Shown here piece after piece: positions 52,030-59,911 of a stretch of DNA of 64,000 bases (the stretch's first letter is position 1; each line of letters starts with the position of its first letter). Below the pieces are notes generated by a model, which had not been told where the DNA came from, ran no database searches, and worked only from the letters and a program-made list of their open reading frames with translations. The translations under genes were made by a program, and so were the position numbers. Source of the stretch: Bacteroidota bacterium. GTDB taxonomy: Bacteria > Bacteroidota > Rhodothermia > Rhodothermales > JANQRZ01. The stretch is taken from assembly GCA_038746285.1 (NCBI GenBank), contig JBCDKT010000005.1:48663-112662 (forward strand). The letters run 5' to 3'.

Positions 52030-53127
52030 TCAACGAGGACGCTGCGCTTCGCGCCGATGGCCACTCTCCCCATTCCTTCCGTTCTTCCCATTCCGCGCCG
52101 CAGGCGCACCCGTCCACGCCTCGAACCACGCGGCGAATGCCGCCAGCCCGTCTTCCAGCGCCGTCGCAGGCCGGAACCCGGTGTCCTGTTCCAGCGCAGC
52201 CGGGTCGGCCCAGGTGTCGAGCAGGTCGCCGTCCTGCTTCGGCTGGAGGTCGAGCGCTGCCTTCCGGCCCAGCGCCCGTTCCAGCGTCTCGACGAACGTG
52301 AGCAGGTCCACAGCTTCACCCCGCCCCACGTTGTAGACCCGGTACGGCGTCGGCCCGCCGGGCGGGCGCTGCATGACGCGCACGAGCGCCTCCACGACGT
52401 CGCCAACGAAGGTGAAGTCGCGGCTCATCGCGCCCCGGTTGTGGAGCGGGAGCGCGCGGCCTGCCCGGATGGCTTCGGCGAAGGCGAAGTAGGCCATGTC
52501 CGGCCGGCCCCAGGGCCCGTAGACCGTGAAGAACCGGAGGCTCGTCGTCGGGAGGCCGTAGAGGTGACTGTAGCTGTGGGCGAGGAGCTCGCCGGCACGC
52601 TTCGAGGCGGCGTACGCCGAGGCGGGCCGGTCGGCGGCTTCGGCTTCGGCAAAGGGGGGCGTTCCGCCCAGCCCGTAGACTGACGACGAGGAGGCGTAGA
52701 CGAGGTGGCGGACGCCGTGCTGCCGGCACGCCTCCAGCACCGAGACGGTGCCGCTCACGTTCCCTGACGCCGACGCGGCCGGGTGCGCCACCGAGTGGCG
52801 GATACCCGCGCGCGCGGCGAGGTGGAAGACGACCTCGGGGCAGCGCTCGGCAAAGAGGGCGTCGCACGCCGACCGGTCAGCCACGTCGAGGTCGATCAGC
52901 TCGAACCCAGCGTGCTCACCGAGTTGCGCTGCCCGTTCACGCTTCAGGTCGGCTCCGGTCGGCCCGGAGTAGTTGTCCACCCCGGCGACGGTGTGCCCGC
53001 CGGCGAGGAGGCGCCGCGCGAGGTGGTAGCCGATGAACCCGGCGGCCCCGGTCACGAGGCACCGCTGGGGGGCTGTAAGAGTGGGCGCGATCACAGGGCC
53101 GAGTCCGTTGCGGGAGAGCGGCAACAT
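52030..53127 (-). CDS. NAD-dependent epimerase (UDP-glucuronate 4-epimerase-like)
   Basis: 365 residues. Extended SDR: CLVTGAAGFIGYHLARRLLAGG (NAD-binding), VFHLAARAGIRHSVAHP, catalytic Ser-Tyr-Lys in YASSSSVYG and SAYAASKRAGELLA, substrate loop TSLRFFTVYGPWGRPDMAYFAF, and FTFVGDVVEALVRVM. The RPDMA substrate loop is typical of uronate 4-epimerases. About 20 C-terminal residues (RNGKNGRNGESGHRREAQRP) are low-complexity and are encoded by repeat-like DNA shared with 25063-25086, so they are probably an accidental extension. The start may be internal, at ~53085. Confidence 0.88.
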   Translation of the reverse strand: MLPLSRNGLGPVIAPTLTAPQRCLVTGAAGFIGYHLARRLLAGGHTVAGVDNYSGPTGADLKRERAAQLGEHAGFELIDLDVADRSACDALFAERCPEVVFHLAARAGIRHSVAHPAASASGNVSGTVSVLEACRQHGVRHLVYASSSSVYGLGGTPPFAEAEAADRPASAYAASKRAGELLAHSYSHLYGLPTTSLRFFTVYGPWGRPDMAYFAFAEAIRAGRALPLHNRGAMSRDFTFVGDVVEALVRVMQRPPGGPTPYRVYNVGRGEAVDLLTFVETLERALGRKAALDLQPKQDGDLLDTWADPAALEQDTGFRPATALEDGLAAFAAWFEAWTGAPAARNGKNGRNGESGHRREAQRPR

Positions 53128-53192
53128 ACGACCCCACCGCCGCTGCGTTCTCCGCTGCCATCCCGCCGCCGCGCAGGCCAGAGACGTAGCAA

Positions 53193-53223
53193 GAGGGCGG
53201 CCCCAACGCGGAGCCGCCCCCTC
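53193..53223 (-). terminator. GC-rich hairpin downstream of the 5'-nucleotidase gene
   Basis: GAGGGCGGC pairs with GCCGCCCCCTC (one bulge) around CCCAACGCGGA. No T-run. It is the second of two hairpins in the 141-nt gap 53128-53268. Confidence 0.35.
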
Positions 53224-53228
53224 GCGGT

Positions 53229-53252
53229 GGCGCAGGCTTACGGGCCTGCGCC
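53229..53252 (-). terminator. Hairpin close to the 5'-nucleotidase stop
   Basis: Perfect 9-bp stem GGCGCAGGC / GCCTGCGCC with loop TTACGG, 16 nt past the stop at 53269. No T-run, so termination is inferred. Confidence 0.5.
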
Positions 53253-53268
53253 CCGTGTCGGCGCGTGC

Positions 53269-55671
53269 CTACTTCGTCACGACGAGCCGCCCGGATGCGA
53301 CGAACGCTCCGGCTTCGAGCCGCACGATGTAGACGCCGCCGGCGAGCGCCGACGCGTCAAGCGCGGCCGTGTGGCGGCCCGCCTCGACGGTCTCGTCGAC
53401 GAGCACGGCGACCTGCCGGCCGAGCACGTCGTAGACCGCGACTCGGACGGCCTCGGCCTGCGGCACGTCGAAGCCGACCGTGGCGCGGCTGCTGGTCGGG
53501 TTCGGGTAGGTTCCGGTGAGCGCGAAGGCCGCCGGCAGTGAGGCGCTGCTGCGGGCGGCTCCGGCCTCGGCGGCATCGCCCGAGCCGCCGGCGAGGGCGG
53601 CCCCCTCCTTCACGAACGTGAACTGGTCCGACGCAGCCTCGACGGCCGGGAAGCGCCCGACGTTGACCGTCACCGTGTACGTCCCCGGCGCGAAGCCGGC
53701 CGGGACCTGGTTCATGAGCGTCCGCATCCGCGCCGCCGTCGGGGCAACGGGGAACGGCGGCTCGAGGTGGCGCTCGACGAACGTCGTCCCGTCGGGCCGC
53801 TCGACGACCGTCCACGCCTCGACGCGGCGCGTGGTGTCGTCGGACTGCGCTACCTCGACGAGGCTCGACACCTGCCCGCCGCTGGCCGGAACGCTCGTTG
53901 TGCTCGGCGTGGCGAGAACGGTGAAGGTCGTCGTCTCGTAGATCCGGCCGGGGCCGCCGACGGGGTAGTCGGCCTGGGCGACGGTCCCCCCAAGTGCGTC
54001 TTGGATGTAGTTGCTGAGGGCCTGCTGGTAGGTCACACCGAGGAGCGTGAAGGCGTTGTCGCGGAACGGGTACTGGTCGCCGCCCCGCGCGAGGAAGTCC
54101 GCGGTGGCGACGTTCAGCGACGGGGCTCCTTCGGCTACGACGCCCTCATCGACGAGCACCGTGCCGTCGGCGAGCTGCACGTCCTGCACCCGCGTGCCGG
54201 GCGTGACGACGTTGCCGTCAGCGTCCAATTCTTGGGCTGTGCCGGCGGTGTCCCACGCGAAGAAGAACCCGCCCGACTGCGCGAACCGTCCGTTGACATC
54301 TTCCACCTGCGAGACGGCGTTCTCCAGAATCTCCTTGAACTGGGCCGCGCCCACGTCCTCAACGATTGTGACGAAGTTGGTAAACGGGAGGATGTCGAAG
54401 GTCGCTAGCTCCGAGATCGGCCCGGCGGCGAGGACGTTGTCGTTGCGGATGCCGCCGCCGTTCTGGAGCGCTACGTCCGGCTGCGGCGCGTCGAAGGCCT
54501 CGTTGAGCTGATCGGCCTGCCAGAGGAGGGCGTCGGCGATGAGGTCGCCGAGGTTGGTCTCCTCGGTGCGGACGTCGCCGCGGACGCCGTTGAGCGGCAC
54601 CTCGCTGGTGCCGATGACGGTCGCGGCGAGGTCAGCGACGAAGTCGATCACCGGGTCGACGGCCTGCGCCTGCACGGCGGGGTCCGGCGTGACGGCGTCG
54701 GGCTGGGTGCCGCACGCGACGCGGACCGGCCCGCTCTGGGTCCCGACCGAGACGAGGTCGCCCGCCGCGTCGAAGTCGACGACGAGGCGGCCGAGGTAGG
54801 CGTAGTCGCCCGAGGTCCCGACGACCGGGACACTCGTGCCGTCGGCGTCGGTCGCCGTCTGCGGGTAGGCGCCGAACACCTCGCCCTCGTCGCCGGGGAT
54901 GAGGAGGTCGCCCGCGTTGGCGAGCAGCTCGCCGCCGGCGATCACCACATCCACGCCCGAGAGGAGGGGAACGAGCGCGAGCTCCTCGTTGATGCTCTGG
55001 AGGTGGCTCGACAAGATGATGATCTCGACGCCCTGGCCCTGGAGCGCCGTGACCTCGACCTGGACCGCCGCCGCCACGTCCTCCATCACCACCACGTCGC
55101 CGGGCGTGGAGATAAACGGCAGGCTCGTCGTGGTCGCGCCGATGATGCCGACGGACGTACCGTTTACGGTCACGACCGTGCTGGCGGCGATGCGGCCTGC
55201 CTGTTCGAGCGCGTCGAGGCTCGGCTCAGCGCTCACATCGAGGTTGGCGCTCAGGAAGGGCGGGTTCGGGCCGGCACCGAAGCTCGTGATGAAGTTGGCG
55301 AGCACCTCCGGCCCGAAGTCGAACTCGTGGTTGCCGATCGTGACGGCGTCGTAGCCGATCAGGTCGAGCGCGACGGCGTCGAAGTAGGGCACGCCGTTTT
55401 CGAGGCTCGCGGTGAACTCCGGCCCGGCCAGGAAGGTGTCGCCCGACGAGATCAGCACCGCGCCGTCGGTCGAGAGCGCGGCCTCGGCGCGAAGCTGGTC
55501 GGCGAGCGTCGCGAAGCAGGCGACGCCGCCGAAGTCTTCGAGCCCGGAGCCGAGGTTGATGAGCTGCGACTCGCCGTCGCTGTTGTGGAGAATCGTGAGG
55601 GAGGTCTGAGCGCGCGCCGGAAGCGCGAGGGCGACGCAGAGCGCGAGGCCGAGGGGAAGCAGTCGGGGCAT
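53269..55671 (-). CDS. Secreted metallophosphatase/5'-nucleotidase with T9SS sorting domain
   Basis: 800 residues. Signal peptide (LLPLGLALCVALALPARA), N-terminal metallophosphatase domain: LTILHNSDGESQL (residues 25-37, with SDGES in place of the more usual NDxH), LISSGDTFLAG (76-80 GD pair), VTIGNHEFDFG (N114-H115) and IILSSHLQSI. The 5'-nucleotidase C-terminal domain has NLGDLIADALLW and ALQNGGGIRNDN and FTNFVTIV. A T9SS type A sorting domain (~715-800) begins with ALTGTYPNPTSS and ends VVTK. It would hydrolyse nucleotides outside the cell or at its surface. Confidence 0.93.
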   Translation of the reverse strand: MPRLLPLGLALCVALALPARAQTSLTILHNSDGESQLINLGSGLEDFGGVACFATLADQLRAEAALSTDGAVLISSGDTFLAGPEFTASLENGVPYFDAVALDLIGYDAVTIGNHEFDFGPEVLANFITSFGAGPNPPFLSANLDVSAEPSLDALEQAGRIAASTVVTVNGTSVGIIGATTTSLPFISTPGDVVVMEDVAAAVQVEVTALQGQGVEIIILSSHLQSINEELALVPLLSGVDVVIAGGELLANAGDLLIPGDEGEVFGAYPQTATDADGTSVPVVGTSGDYAYLGRLVVDFDAAGDLVSVGTQSGPVRVACGTQPDAVTPDPAVQAQAVDPVIDFVADLAATVIGTSEVPLNGVRGDVRTEETNLGDLIADALLWQADQLNEAFDAPQPDVALQNGGGIRNDNVLAAGPISELATFDILPFTNFVTIVEDVGAAQFKEILENAVSQVEDVNGRFAQSGGFFFAWDTAGTAQELDADGNVVTPGTRVQDVQLADGTVLVDEGVVAEGAPSLNVATADFLARGGDQYPFRDNAFTLLGVTYQQALSNYIQDALGGTVAQADYPVGGPGRIYETTTFTVLATPSTTSVPASGGQVSSLVEVAQSDDTTRRVEAWTVVERPDGTTFVERHLEPPFPVAPTAARMRTLMNQVPAGFAPGTYTVTVNVGRFPAVEAASDQFTFVKEGAALAGGSGDAAEAGAARSSASLPAAFALTGTYPNPTSSRATVGFDVPQAEAVRVAVYDVLGRQVAVLVDETVEAGRHTAALDASALAGGVYIVRLEAGAFVASGRLVVTK

Positions 55672-55819
55672 GGGATACCAAAGCGGGTGAAGGGAAGAGG
55701 GAGGCCCAGACTACCCGTCGCCCAGCTGCTGCGTGTAAACCCGTCGTGAGCGAACTATTATCCTCCTGTTACCCGGCATCCTCCTAGTGTCCGGCCGCGG
55801 CGGCTTCTCGAAATCCGAG
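55672..55819. other. Divergent intergenic segment left of the riboswitch promoter
   Basis: No gene seen. The minus-strand promoter of the 5'-nucleotidase should be here; an AT-richer stretch GAACTATTATCCTCCTG is at about 55749-55765. Confidence 0.35.
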
Positions 55820-55848
55820 TTGTCCGACGGCGACGGATGGCCTATCTT
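55820..55848 (+). promoter_or_regulatory. Sigma70-like promoter for the riboswitch transcript
   Basis: TTGTCC (55820-55825), 17-nt spacer, TATCTT (55843-55848). A start near 55855 leaves about 30 nt before the aptamer. Confidence 0.6.
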
Positions 55849-55884
55849 GAGAGCCGTTCCTCCGAACGACACTGTTCTTTCCCA

Positions 55885-56187
55885 CACGCCTCAGGTCCCC
55901 GGCCCGGTCTGACGACCGGTCGGGGTGAAAAGGGAATCCGGAGGAGCGCCGAACAACGAACGCCGAACGACGAGCGGGTGCTGCGAGCAACCGTTCGTCA
56001 CTCGTCGCTCGCAGATCGTCGCTTCCAACCGGAGCTGTACCCGCAACTGTAGGCGGCGCGCCGATGGCGACGACGCGGAGGCCACTTCTCACGAGAGAGG
56101 GAAGGCCGACGCTGAGCCGGAAGAAGAGACCTCGTCCCAACGAGACGATGTCTCCGCGCCGTGAGCCAGGAGACCTGCCGGGGCGTG
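55885..56187 (+). ncRNA. Cobalamin (B12) riboswitch aptamer with an enlarged variable loop
   Basis: Closing helix CACGCC (55885-55890) / GGCGTG (56182-56187). Conserved boxes in order: CAGGTCCCC; GGGGTGAAAAGGGAATCCGG (55922-55941); GGAGCTGTACCCGCAACTGT (56031-56050); GCCACT then GGGAAGGC; and the B12 box GAGCCAGGAGACCTGCC (56163-56179). These match the cobalamin riboswitch consensus. The aptamer is ~303 nt against about 200 for typical members. The difference is mostly an 87-nt insertion (55942-56028) in the loop closed by CCGG/CCGG (55938-55941 and 56029-56032). It controls the receptor gene downstream through the terminator at 56279. Confidence 0.93.
55942..56028. repeat. Dispersed hairpin repeat inserted in the riboswitch loop
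   Basis: Contains CGAACAACGAACGCCGAACG and, complementary to it, CGTTCGTCACTCGTCGC. The motif family also forms the hairpin at 18334-18387. In the riboswitch it replaces the usual short loop between two conserved boxes. Confidence 0.7.
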
Positions 56188-56278
56188 CTTCACCAACGAC
56201 CTCCGGGACTAGAGGCTCGCGGTGCCTGCGCAGCGATGACCCGTGCTGCGCCCGACCGGCGTGCGGTCGGCCCGGCTG

Positions 56279-56310
56279 CCCGATCCTCTACATTGAGGTT
56301 CGGGTTTTTT
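56279..56310 (+). terminator. Riboswitch expression platform: intrinsic terminator
   Basis: CCCGATCCTC (56279-56288), loop TACATT, GAGGTTCGGG (56295-56304): a 10-bp stem with one T-T mismatch followed at once by six T's (56305-56310). One base later comes the GTG start of the receptor gene. A second hairpin, CCGACCG/CGGTCGG (56252-56270), lies just upstream and may be the alternative pairing partner. Confidence 0.88.
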
Positions 56311-56311
56311 C

Positions 56312-58270
56312 GTGCGCGCTCTCTATCTCTTTCTGACCGCCTGCCTTGCGCTGCCTGCCCTCGCGCAGACAGCTCCGCCGGACACGACGCTGCCCGCCGT
56401 GAGCGTCAGCGCGGCGCGGGTGACGCTGCCGCTCGCCGAGGCCCCGGCGCGGGTGACAGTCCTCGACGCCGAGGACGTGACGGCGAGTGGTGCGCAGACG
56501 GTCGCCGATCTCCTCGAGGACCGCTCGGCGATGTTCGTCAAGCGCTACGGGCCGGGCGGGCTGGCGAGCTTCGCGCTGCGCGGTTCCGGCGCGAGCCACA
56601 CCCTCGTCCTCCTCGACGGTCACCGTATCGCCGACCCCCAGCTCGGCCAACTCGACGCGTCGCTCCTGCCCGCCTCGCTGCTGGAGTCGGTCGAGGTGTT
56701 GCACGGCCCGGCGTCGGCGCTCTACGGGACCGACGCTGTGGGCGGCGTGGTGTCGATTCGCTCGCCGCAGCCGGGCCGGATCTTCGCCCGGGCGACGGCC
56801 TCCGGCGGAGCCTTCGGCGAGCGGCGCGCGAGCGCCCTCGCGTCCGGCCGCATCGGTGCGTCGCCCGTTTTTGCGACGGTCGCGTTTGAGCACGCGCAGG
56901 CGCAGAACGACTACCCCTACACCGACTCGACCGCGTTCAACCCGGAGACCGGAGCCAGCGGCGTCACGCGCGACCGCGAGAACACGGACCTCGCCCGCGA
57001 CGCCGTCTTCGCCCGCTTCGCCGGGGAGGTCGGCCGCCACCGGGCCGCCGCTGGCGTGCTCTTCACCGACGCCGACCGGGGCCTGTTCGACTACAGCGCA
57101 GCGCAGGCGGCGCGGCAGGAAGACCGAGCGTTCCGCCTCTGGGCCGACCACACGCTCCGCCTTGGGTCGTGGCGCGTCCACACGGGTGGTCTGTGGCAGC
57201 GGACCGCGCTCCGGTACGTCAACCCGACGCTCGGGCTGGACGACACCGGCCGGACCGGCGGGCGCAGCCTGCGCCTGCGCGCCGAGCGTGGCTGGGCCGC
57301 GGGGGCGGACGAGACGTGGCACCTCTCCCTCGGCGGACACCTCGGGCAGGCGAGGGCCGAGCACCCGAACCTCGCGGGCGACGCCGAGGAACAGGCAGCC
57401 TCGCTCTTTGGGTCGTTCGTCGTTCGGAACGCGCGCGGCGTGCTCACGACCGCGCTTCGCTTCGACCGGTCGGAGACGGCGAGCGTGGACTCGCTCGCCC
57501 TGCCGGACTCGGCGGTGCAGGCGTTGACGCCGCACGCGGGAATAAACCTGCAACCGACGCCGTGGCGCGGCTTCCGGCTCAAGGCGAGCGCCGGCCGCGC
57601 CTTCCGCACGCCGACCTTCAACGACCGCTTCTGGCAGCCGGGCGGCAACCCAGCGCTCCGCCCCGAGCGTGGCTGGACCGCCGAGGCGGGAGCCGTCGTC
57701 GAAGTGCGTCCCGGCCCGCTCACCTTTGCGACGGAAGGGACCCTCTTCACGAGCCGCCTCCGCGACCAGATCGTCTGGCGTCCCGGCCGCTTCCCGGACG
57801 GGTTCTACTGGGCCCCAGTCAACGTCGGGCGGACGCGGACCACAGGGTGGGAGCTGTCGGCGAACGTCCGGTTCGAGCAGCGCAGCGCGTTCGCCGAGGT
57901 CGGAGGTCTGTGGGCGCGCAGCCGCGCCCGCGACCGGACGGACTCGGCGGCGACCTCCTTCGACCAGCCGCTCCTCTTCGTCCCCGACGACCAGGCGAAG
58001 GCCCACGTCGCGCTCGGGCTCGGACCGCTCCGGCTCGACGCGCAGCTTCGCCACGCGAGCGAGCGCCCGAGCGCGGCCGACGGCTCGGCCGCGCTCGACC
58101 CCTATACGCTCTTCGACGCCGGGGCCTCGGTCGCCCTCGCCGGCCCGGCGTGGCGCGCCCGCCTCGGCGCTCGTGTCGAAAACCTCACCGACGAGGTCTA
58201 CTCCGTCGTCCCACGCTACCCGATGCCGCCGCGCACGCTGCGGCTCACCCTCACGCTCGAAACCCGCTAA
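56312..58270 (+). CDS. btuB: TonB-dependent receptor, BtuB-like (vitamin B12 uptake)
   Basis: 652 residues from a GTG at 56312. The signal peptide ALYLFLTACLALPALA begins immediately, so no later start is sensible. It is the small BtuB-type receptor without a carboxypeptidase-like domain: TonB-box-like region, plug (VTVLDAEDVTASGAQTVADLL, FALRGSGASHTLVLLDGHRI, VEVLHGPASALYGTDAVGGV), and a barrel with FRTPTFNDRFWQPGGNPALRPERG, which is characteristic of BtuB/CirA-type. The barrel ends RTLRLTLTLETR. Located directly behind a cobalamin riboswitch, so the substrate is very probably B12 or a corrinoid. Confidence 0.93.
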   Translation: MRALYLFLTACLALPALAQTAPPDTTLPAVSVSAARVTLPLAEAPARVTVLDAEDVTASGAQTVADLLEDRSAMFVKRYGPGGLASFALRGSGASHTLVLLDGHRIADPQLGQLDASLLPASLLESVEVLHGPASALYGTDAVGGVVSIRSPQPGRIFARATASGGAFGERRASALASGRIGASPVFATVAFEHAQAQNDYPYTDSTAFNPETGASGVTRDRENTDLARDAVFARFAGEVGRHRAAAGVLFTDADRGLFDYSAAQAARQEDRAFRLWADHTLRLGSWRVHTGGLWQRTALRYVNPTLGLDDTGRTGGRSLRLRAERGWAAGADETWHLSLGGHLGQARAEHPNLAGDAEEQAASLFGSFVVRNARGVLTTALRFDRSETASVDSLALPDSAVQALTPHAGINLQPTPWRGFRLKASAGRAFRTPTFNDRFWQPGGNPALRPERGWTAEAGAVVEVRPGPLTFATEGTLFTSRLRDQIVWRPGRFPDGFYWAPVNVGRTRTTGWELSANVRFEQRSAFAEVGGLWARSRARDRTDSAATSFDQPLLFVPDDQAKAHVALGLGPLRLDAQLRHASERPSAADGSAALDPYTLFDAGASVALAGPAWRARLGARVENLTDEVYSVVPRYPMPPRTLRLTLTLETR

Positions 58271-58299
58271 CCCTTCTCCGCCCTCACACCTCGATTGCC

Positions 58300-59616
58300 A
58301 TGCGCCTCTTCGCTACCCTTCTCGCCCTCCTCGTTTTCGCCCTGCCCGCACGCGCGCAGGAGACCCTCGGCATCTTCGTCGGCAACCAGGGCGATCCCTC
58401 GTCGCTGACCTACCTCGACCCCGACACCGGCGAGGCCGAGCAGCTCCTCGTCGGCCAGATCGGCCGCTTTCTCCAAGGGATGCAGCTGATGAACGAGACG
58501 CTGTACGTCACCGCGCCCGGTGCATCGACCATCGACGTGGTCGACCCCGACACGCAGCAGCGCGTCGGACAGATCTCCGACCCCGCCTTCGCCGCCGCGC
58601 GCTACATCGCCCAGGTCAGCGACACGAAGGCCTACGTCACGACGCAGAACTTTGCGATGGGCGCGACGGAGTCCGAGATCGTCATCCTCAACCTGACGGA
58701 CGACACCGTGAGCGGTCGGATTACCGTCCCGGTGCAGCCCGAGGGCATCACCGTCGCGGCGGGGCGCGCGTACGTCGCCCTCGGCGGCTTCGCAGGGCCC
58801 CCAGAGCTTGCAGTCATCGACACGGCGACGGACGCCCTGCTCGGGACTGTCAACATCGGCTGCCCGGCCCGCTTCGTCCTGGCCGACGGCGACGGCGACG
58901 TGTTCGCCGTCTGTAACGGTACCGACCAGGTCGTCGTCTTCGACACTGCGGCGGGGAACGTTGCGACGACGGTCACGTCGACGGCTGACCTCGGCAGCGC
59001 GTTCGGCCTCGGCCAAGACGCCGCGCTCCTCGGCTCGGGCGATGACGAGCGCCTGCTCGTCGTCACAGCCACGGGCCTCGTCCCCTTCGACGTGGACGCC
59101 TACACCTTCGGCAGCGCGATTGCGATTGCCGACACCGATGCCCGCCCCGTCGGGGCTGTCGGCTACGACGCCGAGCGCGACCAGTACATCCTCGGCCGCC
59201 CCGACCCGACGAACCCGTTCTCCGCGGCAGGGACCGTGACCACGCACAGCGCAAGCGGGGCGCTTCTCGGAACGGTCGCGGCCGGGGTCTTCCCGGACTA
59301 CGTCTCGGTCTACGCCGCACCGTCCGTAGCGAACGAAGGACCGGCCGACGCCGCGGACTTCGCGCTCACCTCGGTCTACCCGAACCCGATGGCCGACCGC
59401 GCCGCCGTCGCGTTCACGCTCGGGCAGAGTGCGCCCGTGCGGGTCTCGGTCTACGACGCGCTCGGGCGCGAGGTCGCCGTCCTCGCCGACGGTCCGCGCG
59501 CGGCGGGCGACCACACCGTCGCGCTCGACGCCGCCGTTCTCCCGAGCGGAGTCTATCTCGTCCGGGTCAGCGCAGGCGGCCGCGCCGCCACGCAGACCGT
59601 CACCCGGCTCCGCTAG
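58300..59616 (+). CDS. Secreted YVTN-type beta-propeller with T9SS sorting domain, possible BtuG analogue
   Basis: 438 residues from the ATG at 58300. Signal peptide (LFATLLALLVFALPARA), then about 340 residues of beta-propeller repeats of the YncE/YVTN kind: GIFVGNQGDPSSLTYLDPDTG, ETLYVTAPGASTIDVVDPDT, GRAYVALGGFAGPPELAVIDTAT and so on. The T9SS sorting domain (from SVYPNPMADRAAVAFTL) fills the last ~80. It is 29 nt behind btuB in the same riboswitch-controlled transcript. In Bacteroides, BtuG is a surface beta-propeller that captures B12 for BtuB; the same position and fold suggest a functional analogue, delivered by T9SS instead of as a lipoprotein. This is inference. Confidence 0.8.
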   Translation: MRLFATLLALLVFALPARAQETLGIFVGNQGDPSSLTYLDPDTGEAEQLLVGQIGRFLQGMQLMNETLYVTAPGASTIDVVDPDTQQRVGQISDPAFAAARYIAQVSDTKAYVTTQNFAMGATESEIVILNLTDDTVSGRITVPVQPEGITVAAGRAYVALGGFAGPPELAVIDTATDALLGTVNIGCPARFVLADGDGDVFAVCNGTDQVVVFDTAAGNVATTVTSTADLGSAFGLGQDAALLGSGDDERLLVVTATGLVPFDVDAYTFGSAIAIADTDARPVGAVGYDAERDQYILGRPDPTNPFSAAGTVTTHSASGALLGTVAAGVFPDYVSVYAAPSVANEGPADAADFALTSVYPNPMADRAAVAFTLGQSAPVRVSVYDALGREVAVLADGPRAAGDHTVALDAAVLPSGVYLVRVSAGGRAATQTVTRLR

Positions 59617-59849
59617 TGGACGTCCACATCGACCGGTGCTACTGCTTCAGCACGACCTTCGACGAGTTGAAGGCCGTCGCCGCGTCCACGGGCGCGGCGA
59701 CGGTCGAGGACCTGCAGGACCACGCCGTCTTCGGGCACAACTGCCAGCTCTGCCACCCCTACGTCCGGCGGATGCTGCGGACCGGGCAGGTAGTCTTTCA
59801 GGAGATCGTGACGGCGGAGGACGAGCCGGAGGACGAAGTGAAGGGGTAA
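59616..59849 (+). CDS. BFD-like [2Fe-2S] protein
   Basis: 77 residues from a GTG that overlaps the previous stop by 1 nt, so translation is coupled. The Cys pattern C8-x-C10 ... C43-x-x-C46 (DRCYCFSTTF and HNCQLCHPYV) is that of bacterioferritin-associated ferredoxin-like [2Fe-2S] domains; CHPYVRRML follows. Likely cytoplasmic electron carrier. In a B12 operon it could supply electrons for corrinoid reduction after uptake, but that is a guess. Confidence 0.8.
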   Translation: MDVHIDRCYCFSTTFDELKAVAASTGAATVEDLQDHAVFGHNCQLCHPYVRRMLRTGQVVFQEIVTAEDEPEDEVKG

Positions 59850-59911
59850 GGTCCAGAAGGGCGCGCGTCAATGAGCAGGCTTACCTTTTCGAGAAAGGTC
59901 CTCCTGACACC

